Shown one piece after another: positions 9,854-18,333 of a stretch of DNA of 64,000 nt. The notes below the pieces were generated by a model. The model worked only from the letters and a program-made list of their open reading frames with translations. It had not been told where the DNA came from and did no database searches. Made by a program: the position numbers and the translations under genes. Within the stretch, counting starts at the first letter, position 1. Every line of letters starts with the position of its first letter. The stretch comes from Cupriavidus sp. WGlv3 (GTDB taxonomy: Bacteria; Pseudomonadota; Gammaproteobacteria; Burkholderiales; Burkholderiaceae). Location of the stretch: NCBI RefSeq assembly GCF_023952475.1, contig NZ_JALHRX010000006.1:186001-250000 (forward strand), given 5' to 3'.

Positions 9854-10860
9854 AGGCGCTGGTGTGCGAACAATTTGGCAGTGTGCACGACGTCTCCGTG
9901 CAATCCATTCCCGAGCCGGCGCTGGCTGACCCGCACGCGGTCACGATCGCGGTCGAGTATGCCAGCGTAAGCCACGCCACCGGCCTGATGATTGCCGGGC
10001 AGTACCAAAGGCGCCCGCCACTGCCTTTCGTGCCGGGGACCGAGGCCGTCGGCCGGGTGGTCGCCTGCGGCGATGCCGTCACGCGGCTGCGCCCGGGCCA
10101 CCGCGTGGTGGCGATCGCGGACTGGGGCTGCTTTGCCGAACGGGTCACGGTGCCCGAATACACGGTCTATCGCGTGCCGGACGCGCTGCCCTCGACGGTC
10201 GCCCTGCCGGTTCCGATTTCGTACGGCACGGCCTATTGCGGGTTGGTGTGGCGCTGCGCGCTGCGCCCCGGCGATACCGTGCTGGTGCTGGGCGCCGGTG
10301 CGGGCGTGGGGCTGGCCGCGGTGGAGATTGCGCGCGAGCTCGGCGCCACCGTGATCGCCTGCGCCAGCACCGAGGCCAAGCGTGCCGACGCGCTGCGGCG
10401 CGGCGCCACGCACGCAGTGGCGCCGGCGGGCCTGGCAAGCGCGGTCAAGGCCCTGACCGGCGGCCGCGGTGCCGACGTGGTGGTAGATCCCGTCGGTGGC
10501 GAGCTGTTCCAGCAGGCGCTGCGCGCGGCGGCGGCCAACGCCCGCCTCCTCAGCATCGGCTTTGCCAGCGGCACCATCCCGCAGGCACCGGTGAACCTGC
10601 TACTGGTCAAGAACCTGACGCTGCACGGCTTCTTCTTTGGCCGCTATATCGGCTGGACGCCCGCCAACGAGCGCGCACAGCACGCCGCGGCGCTGCAGGA
10701 CGTCATGGCAACGCTGTTCGACTGGGCCGCGCAGGGCAAGCTGGCGCCGACCGTGTCCGCGACGTATCCGATCACCGGCCTGGGCGATGCCCTGGCCGCG
10801 CTGGAATCCCGCCAGGTGGTGGGCAAGGTAGCGATAAAAATCAAGGAGACAGAGACGTGA
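9850..10860 (+). CDS. NADPH:quinone reductase-like medium-chain oxidoreductase
   Basis: A 336-residue zinc-independent MDR protein. It lacks the GHE zinc ligands and structural cysteines of alcohol dehydrogenases, and has the nucleotide-binding VLGAGAGVGLAAVEIA and GGRGADVVVDPVGG of the quinone oxidoreductase / enoyl reductase branch. It overlaps the CaiB gene at its start and the Bug receptor gene at its stop (GTGA), so all three form one tightly coupled operon. It may act on an acyl-CoA or quinone-like substrate. Confidence 0.8.
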   Translation: MKALVCEQFGSVHDVSVQSIPEPALADPHAVTIAVEYASVSHATGLMIAGQYQRRPPLPFVPGTEAVGRVVACGDAVTRLRPGHRVVAIADWGCFAERVTVPEYTVYRVPDALPSTVALPVPISYGTAYCGLVWRCALRPGDTVLVLGAGAGVGLAAVEIARELGATVIACASTEAKRADALRRGATHAVAPAGLASAVKALTGGRGADVVVDPVGGELFQQALRAAAANARLLSIGFASGTIPQAPVNLLLVKNLTLHGFFFGRYIGWTPANERAQHAAALQDVMATLFDWAAQGKLAPTVSATYPITGLGDALAALESRQVVGKVAIKIKETET

Positions 10861-11861
10861 ACACCCGATATCCGAAATCACGTGCGATATGGACGCGGCT
10901 GCGCGCAGCGCTGGTGCTGTCGGCCGCCAGCGCGCTGCTGCCCGCTGCCGCCGGCGCGGAGGAATTTCCGCAACATCCTGTGCGCATGGTGCTGCCCTAC
11001 CCGGCCGGCGGGCCCACCGACCTGCTGGCGCGCGTGGTGGCGGTCAAGATGGGCGAAAGCCTGGGCCAGGGCGTGGTGGTCGACAACAAGCCTGGCGCCA
11101 GCGGCATGATCGGTGCCGAAGCCGTGGCGCGCGCGGCCCCCGACGGCTACACCATCCTCGCCAATGCCTCGCTGCACGTGATCAACCCCAGCATCCAGCC
11201 GAAGATGCGCTATGACGCATTCAAGGATTTCGTGCCAATCACGCAGCTGGCCGATGTACCGCTGGTGCTGGTGGTCGGCAATGCCTCGCCGGTCAAGACC
11301 GTGCAGGACCTGATTGCCTATGCCAGGCGCGAGGGCGGCGCGCTCAACTTCGGCTCGGCGGGCAATGCCTCGGCCCAGCACCTGGCGGGCGAATCCTTCA
11401 AACTTGCGGCCAGGGTGCCGATGCAGCATGTTCCATACAAGGGCAGCGCGCCGGCGCTGACGGACCTGATGGGCGGCCAGATCCAGCTGATGTTCGATTC
11501 CATGCCGTCGGCCATGCCGTTTATCAAGTCCGGCAAGCTACGCGCCATCGCTGTTACCACCCCACGCCGCGCGAGCGCGTTGCCGGACATACCGACCGTT
11601 GCGGAGTCCGGCTTGCCCGGCTTTGACATCAGTACCTGGTATGGCTTGTGGGCGCCGCGCGGCACGCCGGCAGCGGTGGTCAAGAAGCTTGCCACGCATG
11701 CGGCTGCCGCGCTGAAACGGCCCGATGTGCGCCAGCAATACGCGGACATGGGGGCTGAGCCGGTGGGCTCGTCACCCGCCGACTTTGCCCGCTATAACGC
11801 CGCCGAGGGCAGGAAATGGGCGGAAATCGTGCGCCGGTCGGGGGCAAAGGCGGACCAGTAG
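10857..11861 (+). CDS. Tripartite tricarboxylate (Bug/TctC) solute-binding protein
   Basis: A 334-residue periplasmic receptor with a signal peptide (basic start, then hydrophobic LVLSAASALLPAAAGAE). Bug motifs are YPAGGPTDLLAR (ligand loop), NKPGASGMIG, VPYKGSAPALTDLMGGQ and PTVAESGLPGF. The start is GTG at 10857, inside the stop of the upstream gene, with AAGGAG eight bases before it. No tctA or tctB membrane genes accompany it, a common situation in Burkholderiales, where such receptors may share a carrier or act as sensors. The ligand is presumably the acid handled by the coupled CaiB/MDR pair. Confidence 0.85.
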   Translation: MNTRYPKSRAIWTRLRAALVLSAASALLPAAAGAEEFPQHPVRMVLPYPAGGPTDLLARVVAVKMGESLGQGVVVDNKPGASGMIGAEAVARAAPDGYTILANASLHVINPSIQPKMRYDAFKDFVPITQLADVPLVLVVGNASPVKTVQDLIAYARREGGALNFGSAGNASAQHLAGESFKLAARVPMQHVPYKGSAPALTDLMGGQIQLMFDSMPSAMPFIKSGKLRAIAVTTPRRASALPDIPTVAESGLPGFDISTWYGLWAPRGTPAAVVKKLATHAAAALKRPDVRQQYADMGAEPVGSSPADFARYNAAEGRKWAEIVRRSGAKADQ

Positions 11862-11913
11862 GGACATCTGCGCTCCTCGCGGCCGGTCATGCCGCCATCG
11901 CGTGCCGCCACCC

Positions 11914-12975
11914 TCACCGCCTGAACCACAGCATCGACAACCCGCACGCCAGCGCCAGCAACACCACCGCCCCTGCGGCGAACAATGCACCCAGCTCGGT
12001 TTCCCTGCGCTCCAGCGCAAAGCGCGCGCTGAGCTGGCGGTACACCTGGCTCAGGTCGGCAGCCGAGCCGGCGTGGAAGTATTCGCCGCCGGTAATGTTG
12101 GCGACCGCACGCAGCGCCGGTTCGTCCAGCTGCATGAAATACGCAAGGCTGGATTCCGGTGCGCTCGTGACCTGCTGCGAGCCAAAGCCGACGGTGTAGA
12201 CGCGCACGCCCCGCTGGGCGGCCATGCGCGCGGCGTCGAGCGGATCCGGGCCGGTGGTGCGCCGGCCGTCGCTGAGCAGGATCACCGCGCCGTGCGGGTA
12301 CGAGCCGGGCTGCGCCGCCTGCTGGTTCTGTTCGCGCCGGCGTGCGGCGTCGGCCGCGGCGGCCTCGTCGAGCGAGGTGCCGCGTCCGGCACGGTCAGCG
12401 CGGCTGCCGAACAGGATCACTTCCAGGTCGATGCCACCTTCGGGAAACAGCACCGCCAGCGCCTGGAACAGGCCGCTGCCGGTGGCGGTGCCGCGCTGCA
12501 GCTGGAAACGATCGATCGCGTCGAGCATGTCCTGCCGGTTGTCGGTGGGCGGCAGCACCACCGCCGCGGTGCCGGCGAAGGAGACGATGCCCAGCCGCAC
12601 GCTGGCCGGCAGCCCCACCACGAGATCGCGCGCGGCCTGCTGGGCGGCGCTGATGCGGTTGGGCGGCACGTCGGCGGCCTCCATGCTGCGCGAGGTGTCC
12701 ATCGCCAGCACCAGGGTCACGGTGTCGGCCGGCAGCGTGATGGTGGCGCTGGGGCGCGCGCAGGCCAGGAATGCCGCGGTCAGCGCGAGGAAGAACAGCA
12801 ACGGGGGAATGTGGCGCCGCAGGCGTTGGCGCGGGCCGAGCGCGGCGCGCGGCAATGCAAGGCTTGCATACAGCACGGCGGCCTTCTTGCGCCGCGCGAG
12901 CAGGTACAGGTAAGCGGCTGCCAGCACCGGAAGCGCAAGCAGCAACCAGAGCATCTGCGGCCAGAGAAACTGCAT
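11914..12975 (-). CDS. von Willebrand factor A membrane protein (BatA/BatB-like)
   Basis: A 353-residue protein with transmembrane segments near residues 4-26 and 55-73, a VWA domain beginning at about 85, and a C-terminal membrane helix. The metal-site motif is DTSRS (Asp93, Ser95, Ser97), so the MIDAS is intact. It starts at the ATG at 12975 with GGAGCAGGGC upstream. It is a diverged paralogue of the protein at 15992-17062: both begin with FLWPxMLW, share RISAAQQAA-like and RIYTVG/RVYTVG segments and end in a similar tail, but they face opposite ways around the protease/moxR/DUF58 genes. It probably works with the MoxR ATPase in envelope-protein maturation or stress resistance. Confidence 0.8.
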   Translation of the reverse strand: MQFLWPQMLWLLLALPVLAAAYLYLLARRKKAAVLYASLALPRAALGPRQRLRRHIPPLLFFLALTAAFLACARPSATITLPADTVTLVLAMDTSRSMEAADVPPNRISAAQQAARDLVVGLPASVRLGIVSFAGTAAVVLPPTDNRQDMLDAIDRFQLQRGTATGSGLFQALAVLFPEGGIDLEVILFGSRADRAGRGTSLDEAAAADAARRREQNQQAAQPGSYPHGAVILLSDGRRTTGPDPLDAARMAAQRGVRVYTVGFGSQQVTSAPESSLAYFMQLDEPALRAVANITGGEYFHAGSAADLSQVYRQLSARFALERRETELGALFAAGAVVLLALACGLSMLWFRR

Positions 12976-13049
12976 GCCCTGCTCCTTGGCGCGTGGGTAA
13001 GAGGATGGTACTGTATTTTTTAAGGCGGGACGGGACCTCGGGGGCTGCG

Positions 13050-13970
13050 ATGAAACGGGTGACGATCTACGGGTGGGTCTCGGCGGCCGTCGCGCTGGTT
13101 CTTGCCGCCGGCGTGGGCTCGGCGTGGCTGTTGCAGCCGAAGGCGCGCGCGCTGACGCAGAAGGACATCGACGCGGCCGTGCTGCACACGCTCGAGACCA
13201 AGCCCCTGCCGTCGCGCACCGCCATGGCGGCCGAGGCCGTGCGTGAATCGGTGGTCGAAATCCGCAATTTCCCCGCGCCCGAGAAAACCGCCGATGCGGC
13301 TTCCGCGCCGCAGGCCGGGCGTGACGCCCCGGCCACGCCCCCCGAAGCCTCACCCTCGACGCCCCCCGCCCCCACCGCCCCGCCCCTGCCCAACGAACGC
13401 CCGCCCGGCAACAGCGCGGAGAACAAGCCGGAATCCCGCCACATCGGCTCGGGCGTGGTGGTGACCGAGCGCGGCGTGATCCTTACCAGCCTCCACGTAA
13501 TCGCCGGGGCACGCCGCCTGGAGCTGACCTTCCACGACGGGCACACGTCCGAAGCCACCGTGCTGCAGACGATTCCCGAGAAAGACCTGGCGGTGATCCA
13601 GGCCAAGTCGATCCCCGATGACCTGCCCGCGGCCACGCTGGGTTCCAGCCGGGACCTGCTGCCCGGCGCCGAGGTGGTGGCGGTGGGCTTTCCGTTCGGC
13701 ATCGGCCCGTCGGTGTCCGCCGGCGTGGTCTCCGGGCTGGACCGCGAGTTCGTCGCGTCGGACAACAAGCGGACCCTGGACAAGCTGATCCAGTTCGACG
13801 CCGCGGTCAATCCGGGCAACTCGGGCGGCCCGCTGGTGAACATGAACGGCGAGGTGGTGGGCATCGTCACCGCCATCCTCAATCCCGGCAACAGCGGCAC
13901 CTTCATCGGCATCGGCTTCGCCACCACGATCGAAAGCGCCGGCGTATCCATCGGAACTTCTCCTTTCTGA
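13050..13970 (+). CDS. Membrane-anchored trypsin-like serine protease (S1C, no PDZ domain)
   Basis: A 306-residue protein with an uncleaved anchor or signal helix (about residues 5-27), a Pro/Ala-rich linker (about 75-120) and a DegP-type protease domain. The triad is His149 (LTSLHV), Asp179 (EKDLAV) and Ser258 (NPGNSGGP). The chain stops at ESAGVSIGTSPF immediately after the protease fold, so it lacks the PDZ domains of DegP/DegS; the abrupt end could be natural or a truncation. The active site should face the periplasm. It is eleven bases upstream of moxR and probably co-transcribed with it. It starts 74 bases from the oppositely oriented VWA gene. Confidence 0.8.
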   Translation: MKRVTIYGWVSAAVALVLAAGVGSAWLLQPKARALTQKDIDAAVLHTLETKPLPSRTAMAAEAVRESVVEIRNFPAPEKTADAASAPQAGRDAPATPPEASPSTPPAPTAPPLPNERPPGNSAENKPESRHIGSGVVVTERGVILTSLHVIAGARRLELTFHDGHTSEATVLQTIPEKDLAVIQAKSIPDDLPAATLGSSRDLLPGAEVVAVGFPFGIGPSVSAGVVSGLDREFVASDNKRTLDKLIQFDAAVNPGNSGGPLVNMNGEVVGIVTAILNPGNSGTFIGIGFATTIESAGVSIGTSPF

Positions 13971-13981
13971 CGCGGGGACCT

Positions 13982-14995
13982 ATGAACGACCAAGCCAGGG
14001 GCGCAGCCGACAGCGCCAACTTGATGGAACGCCTGCTGTACGAGGTGAAACGCGTGGTGGTCGGGCAGGACCACTTTCTCGAACGCGTGCTGGTGGCCAT
14101 CCTGTCCGGCGGCCACCTGCTGGTGGAGGGCGTGCCGGGGCTGGCCAAGACCCTGACCGTCAACACGCTGGCGCGGACCATGAGCGGCACCTTCAAGCGC
14201 ATCCAGTTCACGCCGGACCTGCTGCCCGCCGACCTGGTCGGCACGCGCATGTACAACCAGGGCACGGGCGAGTTCTCCACGGTGCGCGGCCCGGTCTTTG
14301 CCAACCTGTTGCTGGCCGACGAGATCAACCGCGCGCCGGCCAAGGTGCAGAGCGCGCTGCTGGAAGTGATGCAGGAAAAGCAGGTCACCATCGCCGGCGA
14401 GACCCATCGCGTGCCTGCGCCGTTCCTGGTCATGGCGACGCAGAACCCGATCGAGACCGAAGGCACGTACCCGCTGCCCGAGGCGCAGGTCGACCGCTTC
14501 ATGATGAAGGTGCTGGTGGGCTATCCGTCGGAAGAGGAAGAGGTGGTGATCGTCAACCGCGTCACCGGCCCGCGCATCAGCGTAAGCCCGGTGGCCACGC
14601 CCGAGCACCTGACCGCGCTGCAGGAGGCCTGCCGCAAGGTGTATGTCGATCCCAGCCTGGTCCAGTACGCGGTGCGCGTGGTCGCGGCCACGCGCAAGCC
14701 GGGCGACTTCGGCCTGGCGGACCTGGACCGCTACGTGTCGTTCGGCGCCAGCCCGCGCGCCACCATCGGCCTGGTCGAAGGCGCGCGCGCGCTGGCCTAC
14801 CTGCGCGGCCGCCACTACGCCCTGCCCGAGGACGTGGCCGACCTGGTGCCGGACGTGTTGCGCCATCGCCTGTCGCTCTCGTATGAGGCCATGTCCGACG
14901 GCGTCACGGCCGACCAGCTCATCACCCGCATCACACAGGCGCTGCCGGTTCCCGAGCGGCCCATGGAATCCCATGTTCGGGCGGCGGCGGACTAA
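13982..14995 (+). CDS. MoxR-family AAA+ ATPase
   Basis: A 337-residue MoxR/RavA-type AAA+ ATPase. Walker A is GVPGLAKT (residues 50-57), Walker B ends in DE at 113-114 (LADEINRAP), and sensor 1 is ATQNPIE. MoxR proteins act as chaperone-like ATPases with VWA and DUF58 partners, and both partner types are encoded directly downstream. The DUF58 gene overlaps its 3' end by 23 bases. It is cytoplasmic. Confidence 0.9.
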   Translation: MNDQARGAADSANLMERLLYEVKRVVVGQDHFLERVLVAILSGGHLLVEGVPGLAKTLTVNTLARTMSGTFKRIQFTPDLLPADLVGTRMYNQGTGEFSTVRGPVFANLLLADEINRAPAKVQSALLEVMQEKQVTIAGETHRVPAPFLVMATQNPIETEGTYPLPEAQVDRFMMKVLVGYPSEEEEVVIVNRVTGPRISVSPVATPEHLTALQEACRKVYVDPSLVQYAVRVVAATRKPGDFGLADLDRYVSFGASPRATIGLVEGARALAYLRGRHYALPEDVADLVPDVLRHRLSLSYEAMSDGVTADQLITRITQALPVPERPMESHVRAAAD

Positions 14996-15995
14996 GCCCC
15001 GGGACGCCCCGGACACCGCGCCCGGGGTCGCGTCCGGCGTTGTATCCGGCGTGGCGCTGGGCGGCGCCGGCGCGAACCAGACCGACGCCCTGCTGCGGCG
15101 CCTCGAATGGACCGTGGTGCGCCGCCTCGACGGGCTGCTGCAAGGCGACTACCGCACGCTGTTCCGCGGCTTTGGCCTGGACCTTGCCGACCTGCGCGAA
15201 TACCACCCCGGCGACGACGTGCGCCATATCGACTGGAACGTGACCGCGCGGCTGCAGACGCCGCATGTGCGCGAATACCAGGAAGATCGCGAGGTCGCGG
15301 CCTGGTTCTTGCTGGACCTGAGCGGTTCGATCGACTTCGGCTCGGGCAGCGTGCGCAAGCGCGACCTGCTGAGTGACTTCACCACGGTGATGGCGCTGCT
15401 GCTGATGCGCTATGGCAACCGGGTGGGTGCCGTGCTCTATGGCGGGGCCATCAACACGGACGCCACGGTGGTGCCGGCGCGCGCCGGACGCCGCCAGCTG
15501 CTGCACCTGCTGCACCGCATGCGCGCCACGCCCGCCGCATCGCCGGGCGACACCCGCCTGCGCGACCTGCTCGAACGCGCCCGCGCGGTGGCAAGACGGC
15601 GCTCGGTGGTGTTCGTGGTGTCGGATTTCATCAGCGCGCCGGGCTGGCAGGCATCGCTGGGCATGCTGGCGCGGCGGCATGAAGTGGTCGCGGTGCGGCT
15701 GGTCGATCCGCTGGAAACCGCGTTGCCAGACCTGGGACTGGTGGTGCTGCAGGATGCGGAGACCGGCGAGCAGTTGTTCGTCGATACGCATGACCCGTCC
15801 TTCCGCAAGCGCTTCGCCGCCGCCGCCGAGGCGCGCGAAGCCGAGCTGCGCCAGGCCTTCGCGCGCGCCGGGGTGGCGTGCCTGACGCTGTCGACCTACG
15901 CCCGGCTCGACCTGGCGCTGCTTAGCTTCGCGCGCCAGCGCCGGCGCCAGCAAGGCAGCGCCAGGGCCGCCAACATCGCCAGGGGGGCCGCATGA
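14973..15995 (+). CDS. DUF58 domain protein
   Basis: A 340-residue protein with the DUF58 signature REYHPGDDVRHIDW at residues 75-88, followed by a VWA-like fold whose metal-site motif is DLSGS at 115-119. It starts inside the 3' end of moxR and its stop overlaps the start of the next VWA gene (ATGA), a strictly coupled MoxR-DUF58-VWA unit. The first 35 residues are low-complexity (Gly/Ala/Val-rich). DUF58 proteins are regular partners of MoxR ATPases; their biochemical role is poorly known. Confidence 0.9.
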   Translation: MFGRRRTKPRDAPDTAPGVASGVVSGVALGGAGANQTDALLRRLEWTVVRRLDGLLQGDYRTLFRGFGLDLADLREYHPGDDVRHIDWNVTARLQTPHVREYQEDREVAAWFLLDLSGSIDFGSGSVRKRDLLSDFTTVMALLLMRYGNRVGAVLYGGAINTDATVVPARAGRRQLLHLLHRMRATPAASPGDTRLRDLLERARAVARRRSVVFVVSDFISAPGWQASLGMLARRHEVVAVRLVDPLETALPDLGLVVLQDAETGEQLFVDTHDPSFRKRFAAAAEAREAELRQAFARAGVACLTLSTYARLDLALLSFARQRRRQQGSARAANIARGAA

Positions 15996-17062
15996 TCGAC
16001 GCGATCAGCCGCTTGCCCGTGTTCAGCTTCCTGTGGCCAGGCATGCTGTGGCTGTTCGCTCTGGTCGGGGGGCTGACGGCGGGCTATGTCTGGCTCGATC
16101 GGCGCAGGCGGCACGCTGCCGTGCATTACCCGGCGCTGAAGACCGCGGGCGTTGCCACCCGTAGCGGCAGTGGCTGGCGCCGCCACGTGGCGCCGGTGCT
16201 GATCCTGTTGGCGCTGGCCGCGCTGATCGCGGCGATCGCGCGGCCCCAGGCCGTGATGATGCTGCCTTCGCGCATCGAGTCGGTGGTACTGGTGATGGAC
16301 CTGTCCGGCAGCATGCGGGCCCAGGATGTCAAGCCCAGCCGCCTGGGCGCCGCCCAGCAGGCGGCCACCACCCTGCTGGAGGCGCAGCCCGCCGGCGTCA
16401 GCGTCGGCGTGGTTGCCATGGCCGGCACCGCGGCCGTGGCGCAGGCTCCCACCCGCGCCAGGGAGGCCGTGGCCACCGCGATCGAGCGCCTGCAGCCGCA
16501 GGGCGGCACCGCGCTGGGCAACGGCATGCTGATTGCGCTGACCACGCTGCTGCCGGAGCTCACGCCTGATGCCGAGCGGCTGATGAACGACGACACGCCG
16601 CCGCCAAGACGGCCACGGGCGCTGGCCAATCCGCCCGGCGACAGCGAGCCGGTGCAGCCCGGCTCCTATACCGCCGGCGCGATCGTGCTGTTCTCCGACG
16701 GCGAAAGCAACGCCGGCCCGGCCGCGATGCGCGCGGCACAGCTTGCCGCCGAGCACGGCGTGCGCATCTATACCGTGGGCGTGGGCACCCCCCAAGGCGT
16801 GGTGCTCTCGGTCGACGGCTGGTCGGCCCGCGTCAGGCTGGACGAGAAGGTGCTGAAGGAAGTCGCCGACGCCACTGGCGCCGAGTACTTCCGGCTGGAG
16901 GACACTACCGAACTGAAGCGCGTATACCGCGCGCTCAACGCGCGGCTGGCGTTCGACAAGCGCAGCCAGGTCGAGATCACCGCACTGTTCGCCGCGCTGG
17001 GCGCGCTGCTGGCGGCCTGCGCGGGGCTGTTGTCGCTGTGGTGGTTCGGGCGCGTGATGTAG
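15992..17062 (+). CDS. von Willebrand factor A membrane protein (BatA-like)
   Basis: A 356-residue protein with membrane helices near residues 16-34 and 66-84, a VWA domain with an intact MIDAS (DLSGS: Asp103, Ser105, Ser107), and a C-terminal helix (about 327-350). It starts with the ATGA overlap on the DUF58 gene. An insertion around residues 190-212 is rich in Pro/Arg (DTPPPRRPRALANPPG) and differs from the equivalent region of the paralogue at 11914-12975. It is the likely membrane-bound partner of the MoxR ATPase. Confidence 0.85.
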   Translation: MIDAISRLPVFSFLWPGMLWLFALVGGLTAGYVWLDRRRRHAAVHYPALKTAGVATRSGSGWRRHVAPVLILLALAALIAAIARPQAVMMLPSRIESVVLVMDLSGSMRAQDVKPSRLGAAQQAATTLLEAQPAGVSVGVVAMAGTAAVAQAPTRAREAVATAIERLQPQGGTALGNGMLIALTTLLPELTPDAERLMNDDTPPPRRPRALANPPGDSEPVQPGSYTAGAIVLFSDGESNAGPAAMRAAQLAAEHGVRIYTVGVGTPQGVVLSVDGWSARVRLDEKVLKEVADATGAEYFRLEDTTELKRVYRALNARLAFDKRSQVEITALFAALGALLAACAGLLSLWWFGRVM

Positions 17063-17080
17063 CGAGCGGAGGCCGGCGAA

Positions 17081-17677
17081 TCAGCGCGCATTGCGCGGCG
17101 TGACCGAGATCGCGATCGCCTCGGTATAGACCGCCTGCACCTGCTCGCCGGCGCGGACCGCCTTCAGCTGCTTCGGATCCGCGACATGCACGTCCACCAT
17201 CCGGCCCTGCGGGCCCTTCAGCGTCACCAAGCCGGTCTTGGTGTCGACCGCCACCACGTCCGCGGTGACCGTGACCTCGCGCCCTACCATGCCGCCCGGC
17301 TTGGCGCCCGGCGCGGCGCGCTGCGTGATCTCGCGCTCGCTGCTGGAGCGGATGCCGCTCTGGCGGTTCAGGCTGACCGACAAGGCTTGCGTGTATTCCG
17401 CCGTAACCGCATCGCCCACGCGCAACTGCCCGAAGTTGCGCACGTCTTCGCCCACCTGCACGTCGGTGAGCTTGCCCTGCTCATCCTTGAGGGTAATGGT
17501 GCGTGTGGCCGCATCGATGGCCGCCACCGTGGCCGTGGCCTTGACCGTGCCGGTGGTGCGCGACGCGCCCACGCCGGAAACCGAGTCGACGCGGGTCTCG
17601 GGTTGCGCCATCGCCATGGCGGGCGCGAGGGACGCGGCGGCAAGCGCCGCCGCCACCATGAGCTTGCCGGGTTTCAT
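17081..17677 (-). CDS. Secreted hypothetical protein with two tandem beta-rich repeats
   Basis: A 198-residue protein with a signal peptide (MKPGKLMVAAALAAASLAP, cleavage near AMAQ). The mature part has two copies of one module: the first runs from VKATATVAAIDAATRTITL to YTQALSVSL, the second from VTVTADVVAVDTKTGLVTL to YTEAIAISV. The pattern (a linkage to a variable, a residue-by-residue equation of short strands, a closing VQAxYTEAxxIS) resembles small OB-like DUF5666-type domains, but I do not recognise a named family with certainty. It is convergent with the VWA gene, ending 18 bases away. The function is unknown; a periplasmic location is expected. Confidence 0.7.
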   Translation of the reverse strand: MKPGKLMVAAALAAASLAPAMAMAQPETRVDSVSGVGASRTTGTVKATATVAAIDAATRTITLKDEQGKLTDVQVGEDVRNFGQLRVGDAVTAEYTQALSVSLNRQSGIRSSSEREITQRAAPGAKPGGMVGREVTVTADVVAVDTKTGLVTLKGPQGRMVDVHVADPKQLKAVRAGEQVQAVYTEAIAISVTPRNAR

Positions 17678-17819
17678 GCCGTTCTCCCTGGTTCCAAGGT
17701 TGCCGTGGGCCACCGTGCCAGATGCCGGCAAAGGAGCCGGCGCGCGTGACGGACAGGCCTGTTAACCATAGCAGAGGGAGAAGGAAGCCGTTGGCGGCGT
17801 GCAGGACAACTCCATATGC

Positions 17820-18143
17820 TCACAGCGGCCCCGGCAGCGTCTTCAGCCCCAGCCAAAGCACGCCGATGACAACGTTGACCGGCACGCACAGCGCGCCGGG
17901 CACGTAGAACAGCGCCGACAGCGCGGGCGCGGACAACATCAGCTCCACCGCGCCGCCCAGCGCGTAGAAGAACACGCCGCACCAGAGCCAGCGCCGCATG
18001 TAGGTCAGCAGCCAATGCGCGCGCGCCTGGTTGAAGTGCCAGGCGCGCGTGCGTTCGGCGCGGTTGCCGCGGCTGGCGTCCCGGAACAGCCAGCCGAAGA
18101 AGAAATAGCGGTACAGCAGGTCGCTAAAAGTCAGCTCTTGCAT
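17820..18143 (-). CDS. Small membrane hypothetical protein
   Basis: A 107-residue protein starting at the ATG at 18143 (MQELTFSDLLYRYFFFGWLF). The first third is amphipathic and Arg/Trp/Phe-rich, followed by two hydrophobic helices at about 52-72 and 76-100. GGAGTGATC precedes the start. I do not recognise a family. It stands alone between the repeat protein and a Bug receptor gene. Confidence 0.6.
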   Translation of the reverse strand: MQELTFSDLLYRYFFFGWLFRDASRGNRAERTRAWHFNQARAHWLLTYMRRWLWCGVFFYALGGAVELMLSAPALSALFYVPGALCVPVNVVIGVLWLGLKTLPGPL

Positions 18144-18282
18144 GATCACTCCTTTGGCCGCTGCCAGCCGGGGGAGTGCACAGGTCACCCGCGCTCGGGG
18201 CGCAAGCAGCGATGGCAGCGGCAGGCATACCACCAGCGTACCAAAGAAGTTGCGCTAACCCGAGCCACGGATGCCCCGGCAT

Positions 18283-18313
18283 GACCGGCTGCACTGAGAC
18301 AGTGCAGCCGGTC
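18283..18313. terminator. Perfect 13-bp hairpin downstream of a Bug receptor gene
   Basis: GACCGGCTGCACT (18283-18295) pairs with AGTGCAGCCGGTC (18301-18313) around a five-base loop. It lies 20 bases past the stop of the leftward Bug gene, the position of an intrinsic terminator. No T-run follows on either strand, so termination may need Rho, or it may be a 3' stabiliser. Confidence 0.55.
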
Positions 18314-18333
18314 GCGCGATGATCGCACCCCGA

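Noticed and set aside
13067..15016. A 649-codon open frame on the - strand
   Set aside because: Antisense to the protease and moxR genes; no domain is visible and the real genes have clear ribosome sites and motifs.
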